NCBI GenBank assembly: GCA_002811645.1
Contig: PDIP01000063.1
Coordinates: forward strand, 4,328 to 51,157
Length of the DNA: 46,830 nucleotides
From: Corallochytrium limacisporum
Taxonomy: Eukaryota > Opisthokonta
Direction of reading: 5' to 3'
This document shows positions 39,087 to 46,830 of the stretch, one piece after another. How positions within the stretch are numbered: position 1 is the stretch's first letter; the number at the start of each line of letters is the position of its first letter. The translations under genes were made by a program, and so were the position numbers. Below the pieces are notes generated by a model that was given only the letters and a program-made list of their open reading frames with translations, ran no database searches and was not told the origin of the DNA.

Positions 39087-39206
39087 GGAGGGAGGGGGGT
39101 GTTAAAAGAAGAGGGGCCTTGAACCACCACTACCCACGGTGGAGAGTGGACGGTGCAGCGCAGGAAATGCAAAAAGACCCGGGCCTGCTTGGAAAAAGCA
39201 AAAGAG

Positions 39207-39223
39207 GCGCTTCCCGGAAGCGC
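39207..39223. repeat. 8-bp inverted repeat with one-base centre
   Basis: GCGCTTCC and GGAAGCGC flank a single C. A hairpin would lose the innermost pairs but a palindromic duplex site is also possible. Confidence 0.75.
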
Positions 39224-39588
39224 GCACGCATCCAAAACTTTTAGAAAGAAAAGAAAAAAAAAAGCCCGAAGAAAAAATAGAGAGAACGACAAGAAAGAGT
39301 GGCACTACCAACCCGTCACGAAGCGCAGGAACAAGAGCCAATATCTCCGTATATTTAATTGCTCGTTTCGGGGGGCCTCATTTTCTCCGGCCCGGGGTCC
39401 AAAGTGAGGAGACCAGAACGCAAAATGGTGAGGGAGGGGAGCGCGGCGCCGGGTGGGCAGGAAGAACATAAAAGGGACCCCCGCCAAGACTAAGACATAA
39501 GGAGATGGCACCCGTACCTGCGCAGTGGTACCTTCGCTATAGTCCTGGCGGTGTTTCATTCTTTTCCTTCGAGACCCGCCTCGCACCC

Positions 39589-39614
39589 GGGGGGAGGGGG
39601 GGGGGGTTGGGGGG
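39589..39614. repeat. G-run cluster (G6-A-G11-TT-G6), G-quadruplex candidate
   Basis: G6 at 39589-39594, G11 at 39596-39606 and G6 at 39609-39614, with one- and two-base spacers. This is enough guanine for several stacked tetrads on the plus strand, about 450 bp upstream of the BRAP2 start. Confidence 0.88.
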
Positions 39615-40065
39615 ACGAGGGCGAAGGCCGGGGAGGCCAGAGGAGGCCCCCTTTGAGGGTGGTGGGGAGGAGAGGTAGGGGTGGTCGTGCCGAGGGGTAT
39701 TGAGTCCGGGCGGTCATAGAGCGCCAAAAAATGGAGAAAGAGGTTCGTTCGTGTCCCGGTGCCACTGGAAAGACCCAGACACAGCTGCCGTGTGTTTCCG
39801 GAGCTTCGTGCCACAAGGCCTGATTCGATTGCTATCGCTGTTCTTCTTTCCACAGTGGTCATTTTCTTAGACTGTCCTTTACCCATTGTTCATGGACCGT
39901 TGAGGTACATCCAGATTCCCAGTGGCTGTCTCACAGACGCGTGCTCACTTGTCGCTTGTACGTCCATGCGACCAGTGAAGCCAGACGAATCTGGAGTGTA
40001 CTGACCAGGGCCAATAGCGATTTTCTGAGCGGCCATGGCTGGGTTGAAGACTTAAAGTTTATGTT

Positions 40066-42534
40066 ATGTACATCATTGTTCTCCACGAAGTTACGGGCAA
40101 TGGTCAACAGTCAGTGACCGTGGCACAGCGGAGTCTTGTTGTGACAGCAGGTGAAAGATACAAGTATCCATCGTTTGACGTAGGGACACGGCCTTTGCCC
40201 CATTTCCAAACCAGGGCACCGCCTGTGGCGGAGTCTACGGGGGACCCTTCCCTGGACAGAGGTGGACCGCAAGGGAAACAACTGCCAGACGAACGCAAAC
40301 CGGGACGGCTAGTGTGCGAGGAAATATTCGTGCTGTGTGCCCGGAAAGGGGGCCTCAAGCGAGTGAAGGACACAGGACCCGCAGAAGAGGAGAGACACAT
40401 AGACGAAGAAGACTGGATTGAAGTGACAGACCACAACATGGGACATCGTAAACGTAGCCAGTCTAAGGCATCCAAATCGACGGCGTCCGGACACCCGTCC
40501 GCTCAAGCAAAAAGCAGTTCAAAGGTAACAGAGACTGGCGAACAGAAAGACAGTCACCAGAACACAGAGAACGGTAATGTGACATCAATTGGATTTAGTT
40601 CCGGTAATCCCCGCATCGAAATTGCCAAAGGGATTCTTCACTTCTTCAAGGCTGTTGGCGCACCCACCATACCCCGAGGGAATAATAGTGCCACGGCTTT
40701 GATGGACGGCTTTGGAAACGACAGTACCAACGCTGTGGATGGGACGATCACACCGTCGACGACGCCATTGCCCCCCGTATCCACAGCGGAGCAGGCGGTA
40801 GTTGTCCCGGATAAAGATGATGAGCGGCGGGATCTCCCGCGGCGTCGCAGTCGGTTGGTGTGTATCACGGCTGTCCCTCTCTATATGGGCCACGCTGAGC
40901 TCCTGCGTTTCCTCGGTCCAAGCGAACAGGATTTATCGTCGGTGCGGCTGGTCCGGGACGAGCACCCAAACAGGTACATTGCCCTATTGCACTTTCGCTC
41001 ACAAAAGGCAGCGGATCGCTTTTATCTCCATTGCAACGGGCGGCCATTCAATTCGCTCGAGGCTGAGCTGTGTTACTTGGCCTTTGTGGAACGAGTGGAA
41101 GTCATACGTGCACCGTCGATCTATCCTTTTACTGTCACGGCGAGTGAGAGTATGGTAACCTCGACGGCAAAGCAGATCACAGATGGCGGTGGTCCCAAAC
41201 CCGAATCTGTACAGACACAGCAGTTGAAGGAACTGCCAACGTGTCCTGTGTGCCTGGAGCGCCTGGATGATCAAACCAGTGGTGTAATGACCATTTTGTG
41301 CAACCATACGTACCACTGTCGGTGTCTCAGCCGCTGGAACGACAACTCGTGCCCGGTCTGCCGCCACGCCCAGCGTCCCGTTGAAGAGAATAGCTGCGGC
41401 GTCTGTGGGAAGCAGGAGTCGCTCTGGATCTGTCTGATCTGTGGCAACATTGGCTGCGGCCGGTACTCCTCTGGCCACGCCTACCAACACTTTGTGGACA
41501 GTGCACACAATTTCAGCATGGAGATCGAAACCAATCGGGTGTGGGACTACGTCGGCGATGCGTATGTGCATCGACTGATTCAGAACAAGGCCGACGGCAA
41601 GCTGGTTGAACTGCCAAATCCTGGTGCACACCTATCCCAGCGAAGGGGCGGCGGTGTTATCGGTGGTCGGAGGCGCCGTTTGACGCCGCAGCGGCAAACG
41701 GCGCAGGGATCCTCTGGTCCTGTGAACGATGACAAACGCATCCGCCGTGCAATTCCGGACCCGAACACCGCTGGACCTTCCACAACAGAACCGTTGTTGG
41801 CAGCATCGTCATCAGCGGAAGGTTGGGGCGCAGTAAGCAACACAACACGTTCTGAGGCGGGTGACGATGACGAGGACCTGCCCCTAAGCCACCACCGGGT
41901 GGCAAGCGCCCACGGACAGCAGAGCGGCAGCAACAATGTGCGCAGCCCGCTCGATGACGATGATGAGGACCTTCTCGATGAATGCGACGACTACGACGAC
42001 TACGACGAAGGGGAGGTCGATGTCAAGATCGAACAGGAAGAAAAGATAGAAGGCATCGAACTCGAGTACACGTACCTACTTACGTCACAGCTTGAAGCGC
42101 AGCGCCGATTTTTCCAAGAACGCATCGATGGTATGGAACGCATGCTCGTCGAGGACCGGCAAAAATTTCATGCCGACTACCAAGGGGTCTACGACGAGAA
42201 GCAGGAGTTCAAGACTCGCGTTGCAAATCTGCAGAAGGAAAAGAGGGCTCTCGAGCGCAAACTCACGCAACTGAACGCGCGATGTGCGACGCTGCAGGAG
42301 GAGTACAAACAGGAACAGAGCATTTCAGAGGCTATGTCGCAGACGGTGGAAGAGTGGAAGGTCAAATATGATACAGACATGGGTGCGATGGAAGCGAACA
42401 TCAAATCCATGACCGAAGAGATGGCAGATTTGCGAGACCAGGTCAAGGACCTCATGCTTCATTTCTCAGTTGGCAATAACGCGGACGTGGCCGGTGGGTC
42501 AGTGGTGGGCATCGGGGAACGCAAGGAGAACTAA
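40066..42534 (+). CDS. BRAP: BRAP2/IMP-type RING E3 ubiquitin ligase
   Basis: An 822-residue protein with the full BRAP2 layout. A short N-terminal strand (MYIIVLHEV) and a disordered region lead to SSGNPRIEIAKGILHFFK (about 184-201), a block shared with human BRAP. The BRAP2 (RRM-like) domain spans about 264-345 (VCITAVPLYMGHAELLRFL, RYIALLHFRSQKAADRFY). The RING finger begins at Cys393 (CPVCLERLDD, CNHTYHCRCLSRW, CPVC). The UBP-type zinc finger begins at about 444 (CGVCGKQESLWICLICGNIG, GHAYQHF) and ends near RVWDYVGDAYVHRLI. LEYTYLLTSQLEAQR (about 665-679) opens the long C-terminal coiled coil. Animal BRAP restrains MAP-kinase scaffolding and binds nuclear localisation signals; yeast Etp1 is the fungal relative. 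An acidic insertion (about 590-655) between finger and coil is not in human BRAP. Confidence 0.92.
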   Translation: MYIIVLHEVTGNGQQSVTVAQRSLVVTAGERYKYPSFDVGTRPLPHFQTRAPPVAESTGDPSLDRGGPQGKQLPDERKPGRLVCEEIFVLCARKGGLKRVKDTGPAEEERHIDEEDWIEVTDHNMGHRKRSQSKASKSTASGHPSAQAKSSSKVTETGEQKDSHQNTENGNVTSIGFSSGNPRIEIAKGILHFFKAVGAPTIPRGNNSATALMDGFGNDSTNAVDGTITPSTTPLPPVSTAEQAVVVPDKDDERRDLPRRRSRLVCITAVPLYMGHAELLRFLGPSEQDLSSVRLVRDEHPNRYIALLHFRSQKAADRFYLHCNGRPFNSLEAELCYLAFVERVEVIRAPSIYPFTVTASESMVTSTAKQITDGGGPKPESVQTQQLKELPTCPVCLERLDDQTSGVMTILCNHTYHCRCLSRWNDNSCPVCRHAQRPVEENSCGVCGKQESLWICLICGNIGCGRYSSGHAYQHFVDSAHNFSMEIETNRVWDYVGDAYVHRLIQNKADGKLVELPNPGAHLSQRRGGGVIGGRRRRLTPQRQTAQGSSGPVNDDKRIRRAIPDPNTAGPSTTEPLLAASSSAEGWGAVSNTTRSEAGDDDEDLPLSHHRVASAHGQQSGSNNVRSPLDDDDEDLLDECDDYDDYDEGEVDVKIEQEEKIEGIELEYTYLLTSQLEAQRRFFQERIDGMERMLVEDRQKFHADYQGVYDEKQEFKTRVANLQKEKRALERKLTQLNARCATLQEEYKQEQSISEAMSQTVEEWKVKYDTDMGAMEANIKSMTEEMADLRDQVKDLMLHFSVGNNADVAGGSVVGIGERKEN

Positions 42535-42633
42535 AGACTGTTGCCCTCGAATTTGTTTGCAAGACGATCGTAGCCATTAAAAACCTTGTACATTTGTCTA
42601 GGGCTAGGACTCTACTACATTTGATAAGTTGAT

Positions 42634-44175
42634 TCATGGCTCCGATGCCGCATCCCGACTCTCGTACATGAAGCGCAAGATCGCAGGCACGTCGTTCATC
42701 TTCTCGCGACTCTTGCCCATCTGTTGACCCACTTCAATCTCGTATTTGTCGAGGCGACTCCAATCCTCAAAGCTGACGGCCTTGTCCATATTGTGCAACG
42801 GAGGGGGCACCTCTTCGTCCACTTCCTTCAATTTTCCCGCGTCGAGATCATCGAGAATGGCACTCGCGGTCTCGAAGGCGTCGTTCATGGTCGAGAGGAT
42901 CACCCCCTGCGGTCCACGTTTGGCCCATCCGGTCACGTAAACATTGTGGAAGCCCTGGTCCTTATTTCCGTAACTAACTCGACCGTGCTCGTTGGGCACA
43001 ATCGCAGCCTTCTCATCGAACGGCAGTCCTTCCAGCTTATGACTTCGATAGCCAATTGATCGGATCACCAGACCACATGGGATCTCCTCAATGCCATCGG
43101 TGGCCTTGGCTTTGACTTTTTTCGTGACCGGATCCGCAACGAGTTCGTTCACCGACATTCGCACACCCCGAACTTGGCCGGTTGTCTCGTCGCCGATAAT
43201 TTCGAGCGGTGATCGCAGAAAGCGGAATTCGCAGACCTTGGACCTGGGACTTAGGTCATTGAGGTAGCCTTCCGCGGTCGCATGATCAGCAGTGTGCTTG
43301 AGTAGCAGCTCGGTCAAACGCTTGCGGGGCCGCGGTAGAGCCTTCAGTTCCTCGGGCGTTACCTGGTCCCTGACATCCTCTGCACGAATAATGGTCTTGC
43401 AATCCGGCAGGTTGATTTGTTCACGAACTTCCTTAATAGTCGCAGCAATCTCCATGGGCCCTCGGCGGCCAACGATAAGAACGCGTTGAATGCTTGAGGA
43501 TGCAAGCTGCTCAAAGGCGGCGCTGGAAATGTCTGTGTCGCGGAGCAGATCTTGCGGCGACGACAGGATGCGTGCAACGTCCAGGGCAACATTTCCTTGA
43601 CCAAATATGACGGCTGTGTTACTCTCCGGCCCATCCGATCCCGACGGCTTAACCAGATCCAGATTAATCTCCAGGTGGCGGTTGTCGGGATGGCCATTGT
43701 ACCACCCCACAAAGTCCTTGGCACCGATGACGTTCTTAAGGTGCTCACCAGGGACATTTAGGTGGCGGTCACCAGCTGCACCGTGCGCAAATACTACACC
43801 AGAGTAGAACTGCGTCAATTCATCCACGGTCACGTCATCACCGACAGCTATATTGCCGTAAAAGTGAATCTTTCCCGTTTCCATCGCCGTTTCAAAGGTG
43901 TGGATGCAATTCTTGACCTCCGGGTGGTCTGGAGCCACACCAAAGCGAACGAGTCCGTACGGCAGGGGAAGGCGCTCCAGGATGTCCACTTCGAGGTCGT
44001 CACGGCCTGCCTTCATGAGCCTGTGTGCGGTGTAGAAGCCAGCGGGGCCACTGCCAACGATGCAAATGCGATGCAGATCTCTGTGCTGCAGAAGATATCC
44101 TCCGCCGGGAGACACTTGTCGCCTTACAAACCGAGCTCCCAAGCCCAGTGACCGCATTCCGTGCATGCCTATCAT
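42634..44175 (-). CDS. FDXR: Mitochondrial ferredoxin/adrenodoxin-NADP+ reductase
   Basis: A 513-residue flavoprotein. An N-terminal segment of about 33 residues (Arg-rich, no acidic residues) looks like a mitochondrial presequence. RICIVGSGPAGFYTAHRLM (about 35-53) is the FAD-binding GxGxxG motif. LPYGLVRFGVAPDHPEVKN (about 72-90) is the hallmark of adrenodoxin reductases. AVIFGQGNVALDVARIL (about 185-201) is the NADP-binding glycine motif, and VTGWAKRGPQGVILSTMNDA (about 420-439) the C-terminal FAD/NADP block. The enzyme passes electrons from NADPH to a mitochondrial ferredoxin for Fe-S cluster assembly, haem A and, in animals, steroid synthesis (yeast Arh1). The start is the first of three closely spaced Met codons (1, 4 and 7); any would give the presequence. 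The stop lies 99 bp from the convergent BRAP2 gene. Confidence 0.94.
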   Translation of the reverse strand: MIGMHGMRSLGLGARFVRRQVSPGGGYLLQHRDLHRICIVGSGPAGFYTAHRLMKAGRDDLEVDILERLPLPYGLVRFGVAPDHPEVKNCIHTFETAMETGKIHFYGNIAVGDDVTVDELTQFYSGVVFAHGAAGDRHLNVPGEHLKNVIGAKDFVGWYNGHPDNRHLEINLDLVKPSGSDGPESNTAVIFGQGNVALDVARILSSPQDLLRDTDISSAAFEQLASSSIQRVLIVGRRGPMEIAATIKEVREQINLPDCKTIIRAEDVRDQVTPEELKALPRPRKRLTELLLKHTADHATAEGYLNDLSPRSKVCEFRFLRSPLEIIGDETTGQVRGVRMSVNELVADPVTKKVKAKATDGIEEIPCGLVIRSIGYRSHKLEGLPFDEKAAIVPNEHGRVSYGNKDQGFHNVYVTGWAKRGPQGVILSTMNDAFETASAILDDLDAGKLKEVDEEVPPPLHNMDKAVSFEDWSRLDKYEIEVGQQMGKSREKMNDVPAILRFMYESRDAASEP

Positions 44176-44664
44176 GGTTTCGTTGATTTATTATCTACTA
44201 ATTGTGGTCCAGTCCTGTGTGATTGGCGATTGTCATGGCCTATCTGACTGTGTGCCTACGCGGTTCTACCTACGGTTTCCCCACAGCCCAGTTCTCACAC
44301 CATGACTCAGTCATACTCGACCTGTTCTGTTCTTTGTACCATTGAAAAACGGGCACAGTCATACTCTCTCAACCTCTACCATAGAACTTCTCAACGGCGT
44401 TCGACGCACCAACCCTTGGCATAGTGTGCTACACAGTTCCTCGCGAAGACCCGTCGCTCTAACGGTCTTGGAGAGCGGGGTGAGGGAGGCAGGGGAAGGC
44501 GGGCCGACCCCCATAAAGTGTGTTCACACAATACATCCGCACAGGAATCTTGATATTCCGTATATCATATTGAAGCTCTGATAATCACTGAATCAGTGGT
44601 CTGATTTCTTGAACCGTTTTCTCGCTCTCGCAGTCTCTCTCCCTCTCCGGCGTCCCGCCGGCGC

Positions 44665-44694
44665 TCTCGCTCTCGCTCTCTCTCTCTCTCTCTC
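44665..44694. repeat. (CT)n microsatellite
   Basis: About 30 bases of CT repeats with GC interruptions at the left end. Confidence 0.88.
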
Positions 44695-44765
44695 TTGCTC
44701 ACCGTCTTCAGTTTCTCTTTTGCTTTGGCTGTTAGCGCGCGGCCGGCTATGTGTCTCAGTCGTGG

Positions 44766-44767
<2 letters not shown>

Positions 44768-44827
<60 letters not shown>
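44768..44827. repeat. (GT)30 microsatellite
   Basis: Sixty bases of uninterrupted GT, the longest simple repeat in the window. On either strand it can adopt left-handed Z-DNA. It lies about 600 bp upstream of the FDXR start. Confidence 0.95.
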
Positions 44828-44828
<1 letters not shown>

Positions 44829-46830
44829 GCAGGCCGACGAGAAGAGAGGGTGTGAGGGAGCGAGCTGGGAAGAGCTGAGATGGAAACCAGGAGCCAGTAC
44901 CGAAAATGGTATGCAGGAGGACGGAGGGGCAGGGCCAATAGATCTGCTACATTTGAGTGACACTGGGGAAAAGGGCAGGGATTTGGAGCCTGGAACGGAG
45001 GCAGCCTTCAGCGGTAATTTCTTGTTTACCTTTACGGAAGGTCTAACCGAAGAAGCGGTGAGAGATCTAGCATCGTTCAGGGAAAAAAAAAAGCCGCCGC
45101 ATCAGCGAGAACCACTAGTGTTTGTTTTGTCCAAATCATCAGGGAGACAGAAACTCCACAACATTTGACGAAGATTGGGCTGGCTTCCCCGGCACCAGCA
45201 ATGTTCCTGCGGAGAGAACATGGCACCAAATGGGAGCATGGTACCAGGGACTCCTGCCTGCATCTGAGGCCATCTGCCTCCGGGATTCGGACATCCAAAA
45301 GGACACTGGATTTCCACAAAGATCTGTGGCAGGTGCAACGGTATGGCACACTCACCTGTGCAGGCTGGCTGGCAGGCTGCTGGCTGTGGTGCGGCCATCG
45401 TTTGAAATTTCGAATTCTTGAGGTCGTCAAATCCCCCAAATATGCAAGGCGGCCTTCTTCCTCACATGTCTCTTTCTGCAGCCACTCCTACCACGCAGAG
45501 ATTGCAAATTGGTAATTGGGCTCCGAAGTCTTGCATTCCAAAAGTAAGCGCGGCTAGGGATTGTGCCGGAGCGCGACTACGCTCGCACCTGCGTTGCTGC
45601 GATGGTGATGGGTACCTAATCGGAAGAAGAAGAAGATACAGGCCGATGGCCTCTAGTGATGGAGATTCGTGGGGAGAGACTTGTCGACGGACGTGCCATA
45701 GGAAACCCACACACAGGGTCCTTCCCCGCGTCAAGCGGTTTCGATGGTCTATTAATTGACTATATGACATGCATCTCGCCCTCATGGATGTCATTCGGCG
45801 TCGGCAATCGATAGACTAGGAAGATCACCATGTTTCCTATCCGCTCGCATCCATTGATTTGAGGCTACTACGAGCAGGTATAGGTTTGTTCCACTGTTAT
45901 CATTCAATTTTTTGGTGACCGGTGACGAAGTGAAACATCATTGATACCTTGATAATGAGTTGAGCTGGACACACCCCGAGGCAACCGGGAACAAAAACAA
46001 AAACAAAAAACAAATAATCAGAAAGGCAGTGTGGTATATAAAAGTCATGGCAAAAAAAAATAAAGGAAACCCGAACGGACACAACAAAAAAAAGAAAGTT
46101 TCGCGATGGCAAATTTCGCACTCGGCTCTGACGTCTCCACACACACTCCTCGGTCCGCTTGAATTTTCACACACAATCAAGCATACAACATCCCAGGGGG
46201 GATCTGTCGGAGTCCTAGCGCTAACGTTGCCCTTCTGAGTCTATGGACGAATTGGGACGTGGCAAGGCAAATCGAAATTAGCACTGCGGCGGCCGCATTC
46301 ATATTCCCAGTCTCAAAAATCACACAGAGGCAAACAAAATTCACGCAGACTAGCACAACTTCGTCGAACTGTGCGGTATATTTGGTCCTCTCTGTGACCT
46401 TTCTGAGATATATGCCTGCGTGGCAGAGCCAAGCGCTCAACATCGAACCACTGAGGCTGCGTTCTTAGGTCCTTGGTGGCAGACTGGCCGACCCAGTACA
46501 TCAAGGCCCCTGCACAACCAGGTGCTTACTCTGTTGACAAATTGCGGGCCAGTGGCGCCAGTGTCGGAGTATGGATTACAAGTCTGGACTATTCCTGGTA
46601 GCGATCGCTGGTTTTTTGTTCTCCTTTCCATCGCTGGTAGCGCTGCACAATAGTGTCAGTTGGCCCTCTCCACCGGCAAGGGGGGGTCCCGGGGTCGTGG
46701 TCCAATTGCAGTGGTGGTCGGTTGTATTAGTATAGGCTTGTGCTTTGGGGTTTTGGTCCTTTTGGTTGAACCAGGGGCAGGAAGTGGGTAACATAGTCAT
46801 CATCGCAGTGAGGGGGCGGGCCGCGGGGGG

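Larger units (their letters stand above)
38382..40065. promoter_or_regulatory. Divergent intergenic region, BCAT / BRAP2, rich in homopolymers
   Basis: A 1.7-kb stretch with both promoters. It contains a 12-base C-run, a strong G-quadruplex candidate, a near-perfect 17-base hairpin and a purine-rich stretch (39241-39300). A 193-codon minus-strand ORF crosses the G-runs and is rich in Pro, Ser and Arg; it resembles nothing known and is not called as a gene. Confidence 0.4.
44176..46830. other. Right end, 2.7 kb without a recognisable gene
   Basis: Holds the FDXR promoter near 44176, two adjacent microsatellites (44665-44694 and 44768-44827) and otherwise mixed sequence. An open plus-strand frame of 157 codons (44695-45168) starts inside the microsatellites, and a Cys-containing 98-codon frame lies on the minus strand at 45102-45398. 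Neither resembles a known protein. The sequence ends in a G/C-rich run (GGGCCGCGGGGGG). Confidence 0.4.

Noticed and set aside
39305-39886. 193-codon minus-strand frame in the BCAT/BRAP2 spacer
   Set aside because: It runs through the G-runs, is rich in Pro, Ser and Arg from low-complexity DNA, and shows no recognisable domain.
44695-45168. 157-codon plus-strand frame starting within the microsatellites
   Set aside because: The first third is CV dipeptide repeat from (GT)n. The remainder (IDLLHLSDTGEKGRD and onward) has no known match; it could be an exon but nothing supports this.
45102-45398. 98-codon minus-strand frame with several Cys and Pro residues
   Set aside because: It begins plausibly (MAAPQPAACQPAC), but overlapping frames of the same length exist on both strands, and there is no signal peptide or known Cys pattern.

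Overview
This window is nuclear DNA from an intron-poor, gene-dense unicellular eukaryote. Nineteen protein-coding genes are supported in 46.8 kb, about one per 2.5 kb, all read with the standard code (TAA, TAG and TGA all serve as stops). Eighteen look intronless. The only intron seen lies directly after the start codon of the ribosomal protein eL8 gene and has a GTAAGT donor, a perfect TACTAAC branch site and a CAG acceptor. The species cannot be fixed from the sequence. BRAP2, REV7, RTF1, SEC12 and FDXR are broadly eukaryotic. An NTA1-type amidase (best known from fungi), a sosondowah-like ankyrin module (best known from animals) and a fibro-slime secreted protein (known from amoebae, other protists and bacteria) make a unicellular opisthokont relative a reasonable guess, but only a guess.

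Layout, left to right. 0.2-8.3 kb: GT14 glycosyltransferase (-), mitochondrial bL9 (-), NTA1 amidase (+), SEC12/PREB (-), fibro-slime secreted protein (-). 9.6-19.2 kb: a coiled-coil protein with features of a dynein adaptor (-), a FAF1/C1orf131 ribosome-biogenesis factor (+), a DENN protein with an embedded C1 finger (+), leucyl aminopeptidase (-). 19.2-22.6 kb: a long gene-free stretch holding a microsatellite and a 184-base assembly gap. 22.6-30.9 kb: cysteinyl-tRNA synthetase (+), eL8 (+), ankyrin protein (+), DUF3592-like mitochondrial membrane protein (-). 31.9-38.4 kb: REV7 (+), mitochondrial uS5 (+), RTF1 (-), branched-chain aminotransferase (-). 40.1-44.2 kb: BRAP2 (+) and ferredoxin/adrenodoxin reductase (-), followed by 2.6 kb without a recognisable gene.

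The genes are mostly unrelated housekeeping functions rather than an operon-like system. Six of the nineteen products look mitochondrial (bL9m, uS5m, CysRS, FDXR, the DUF3592-like protein and one form of the aminopeptidase). Spacing follows orientation: all five convergent gene pairs are only 81-197 bp apart, while divergent spacers are 0.6-3.4 kb. Long C or G homopolymers and short perfect GC-rich hairpins were seen only in spacers that contain at least one promoter. The most interesting leads are the probable dynein-adaptor signature at 9.6-11.0 kb, the C1 finger placed inside a DENN module, the sosondowah-like ankyrin protein with tandem RKMS motifs, the repeated GTAAGT donors at the eL8 start, and the GC hairpin islands.
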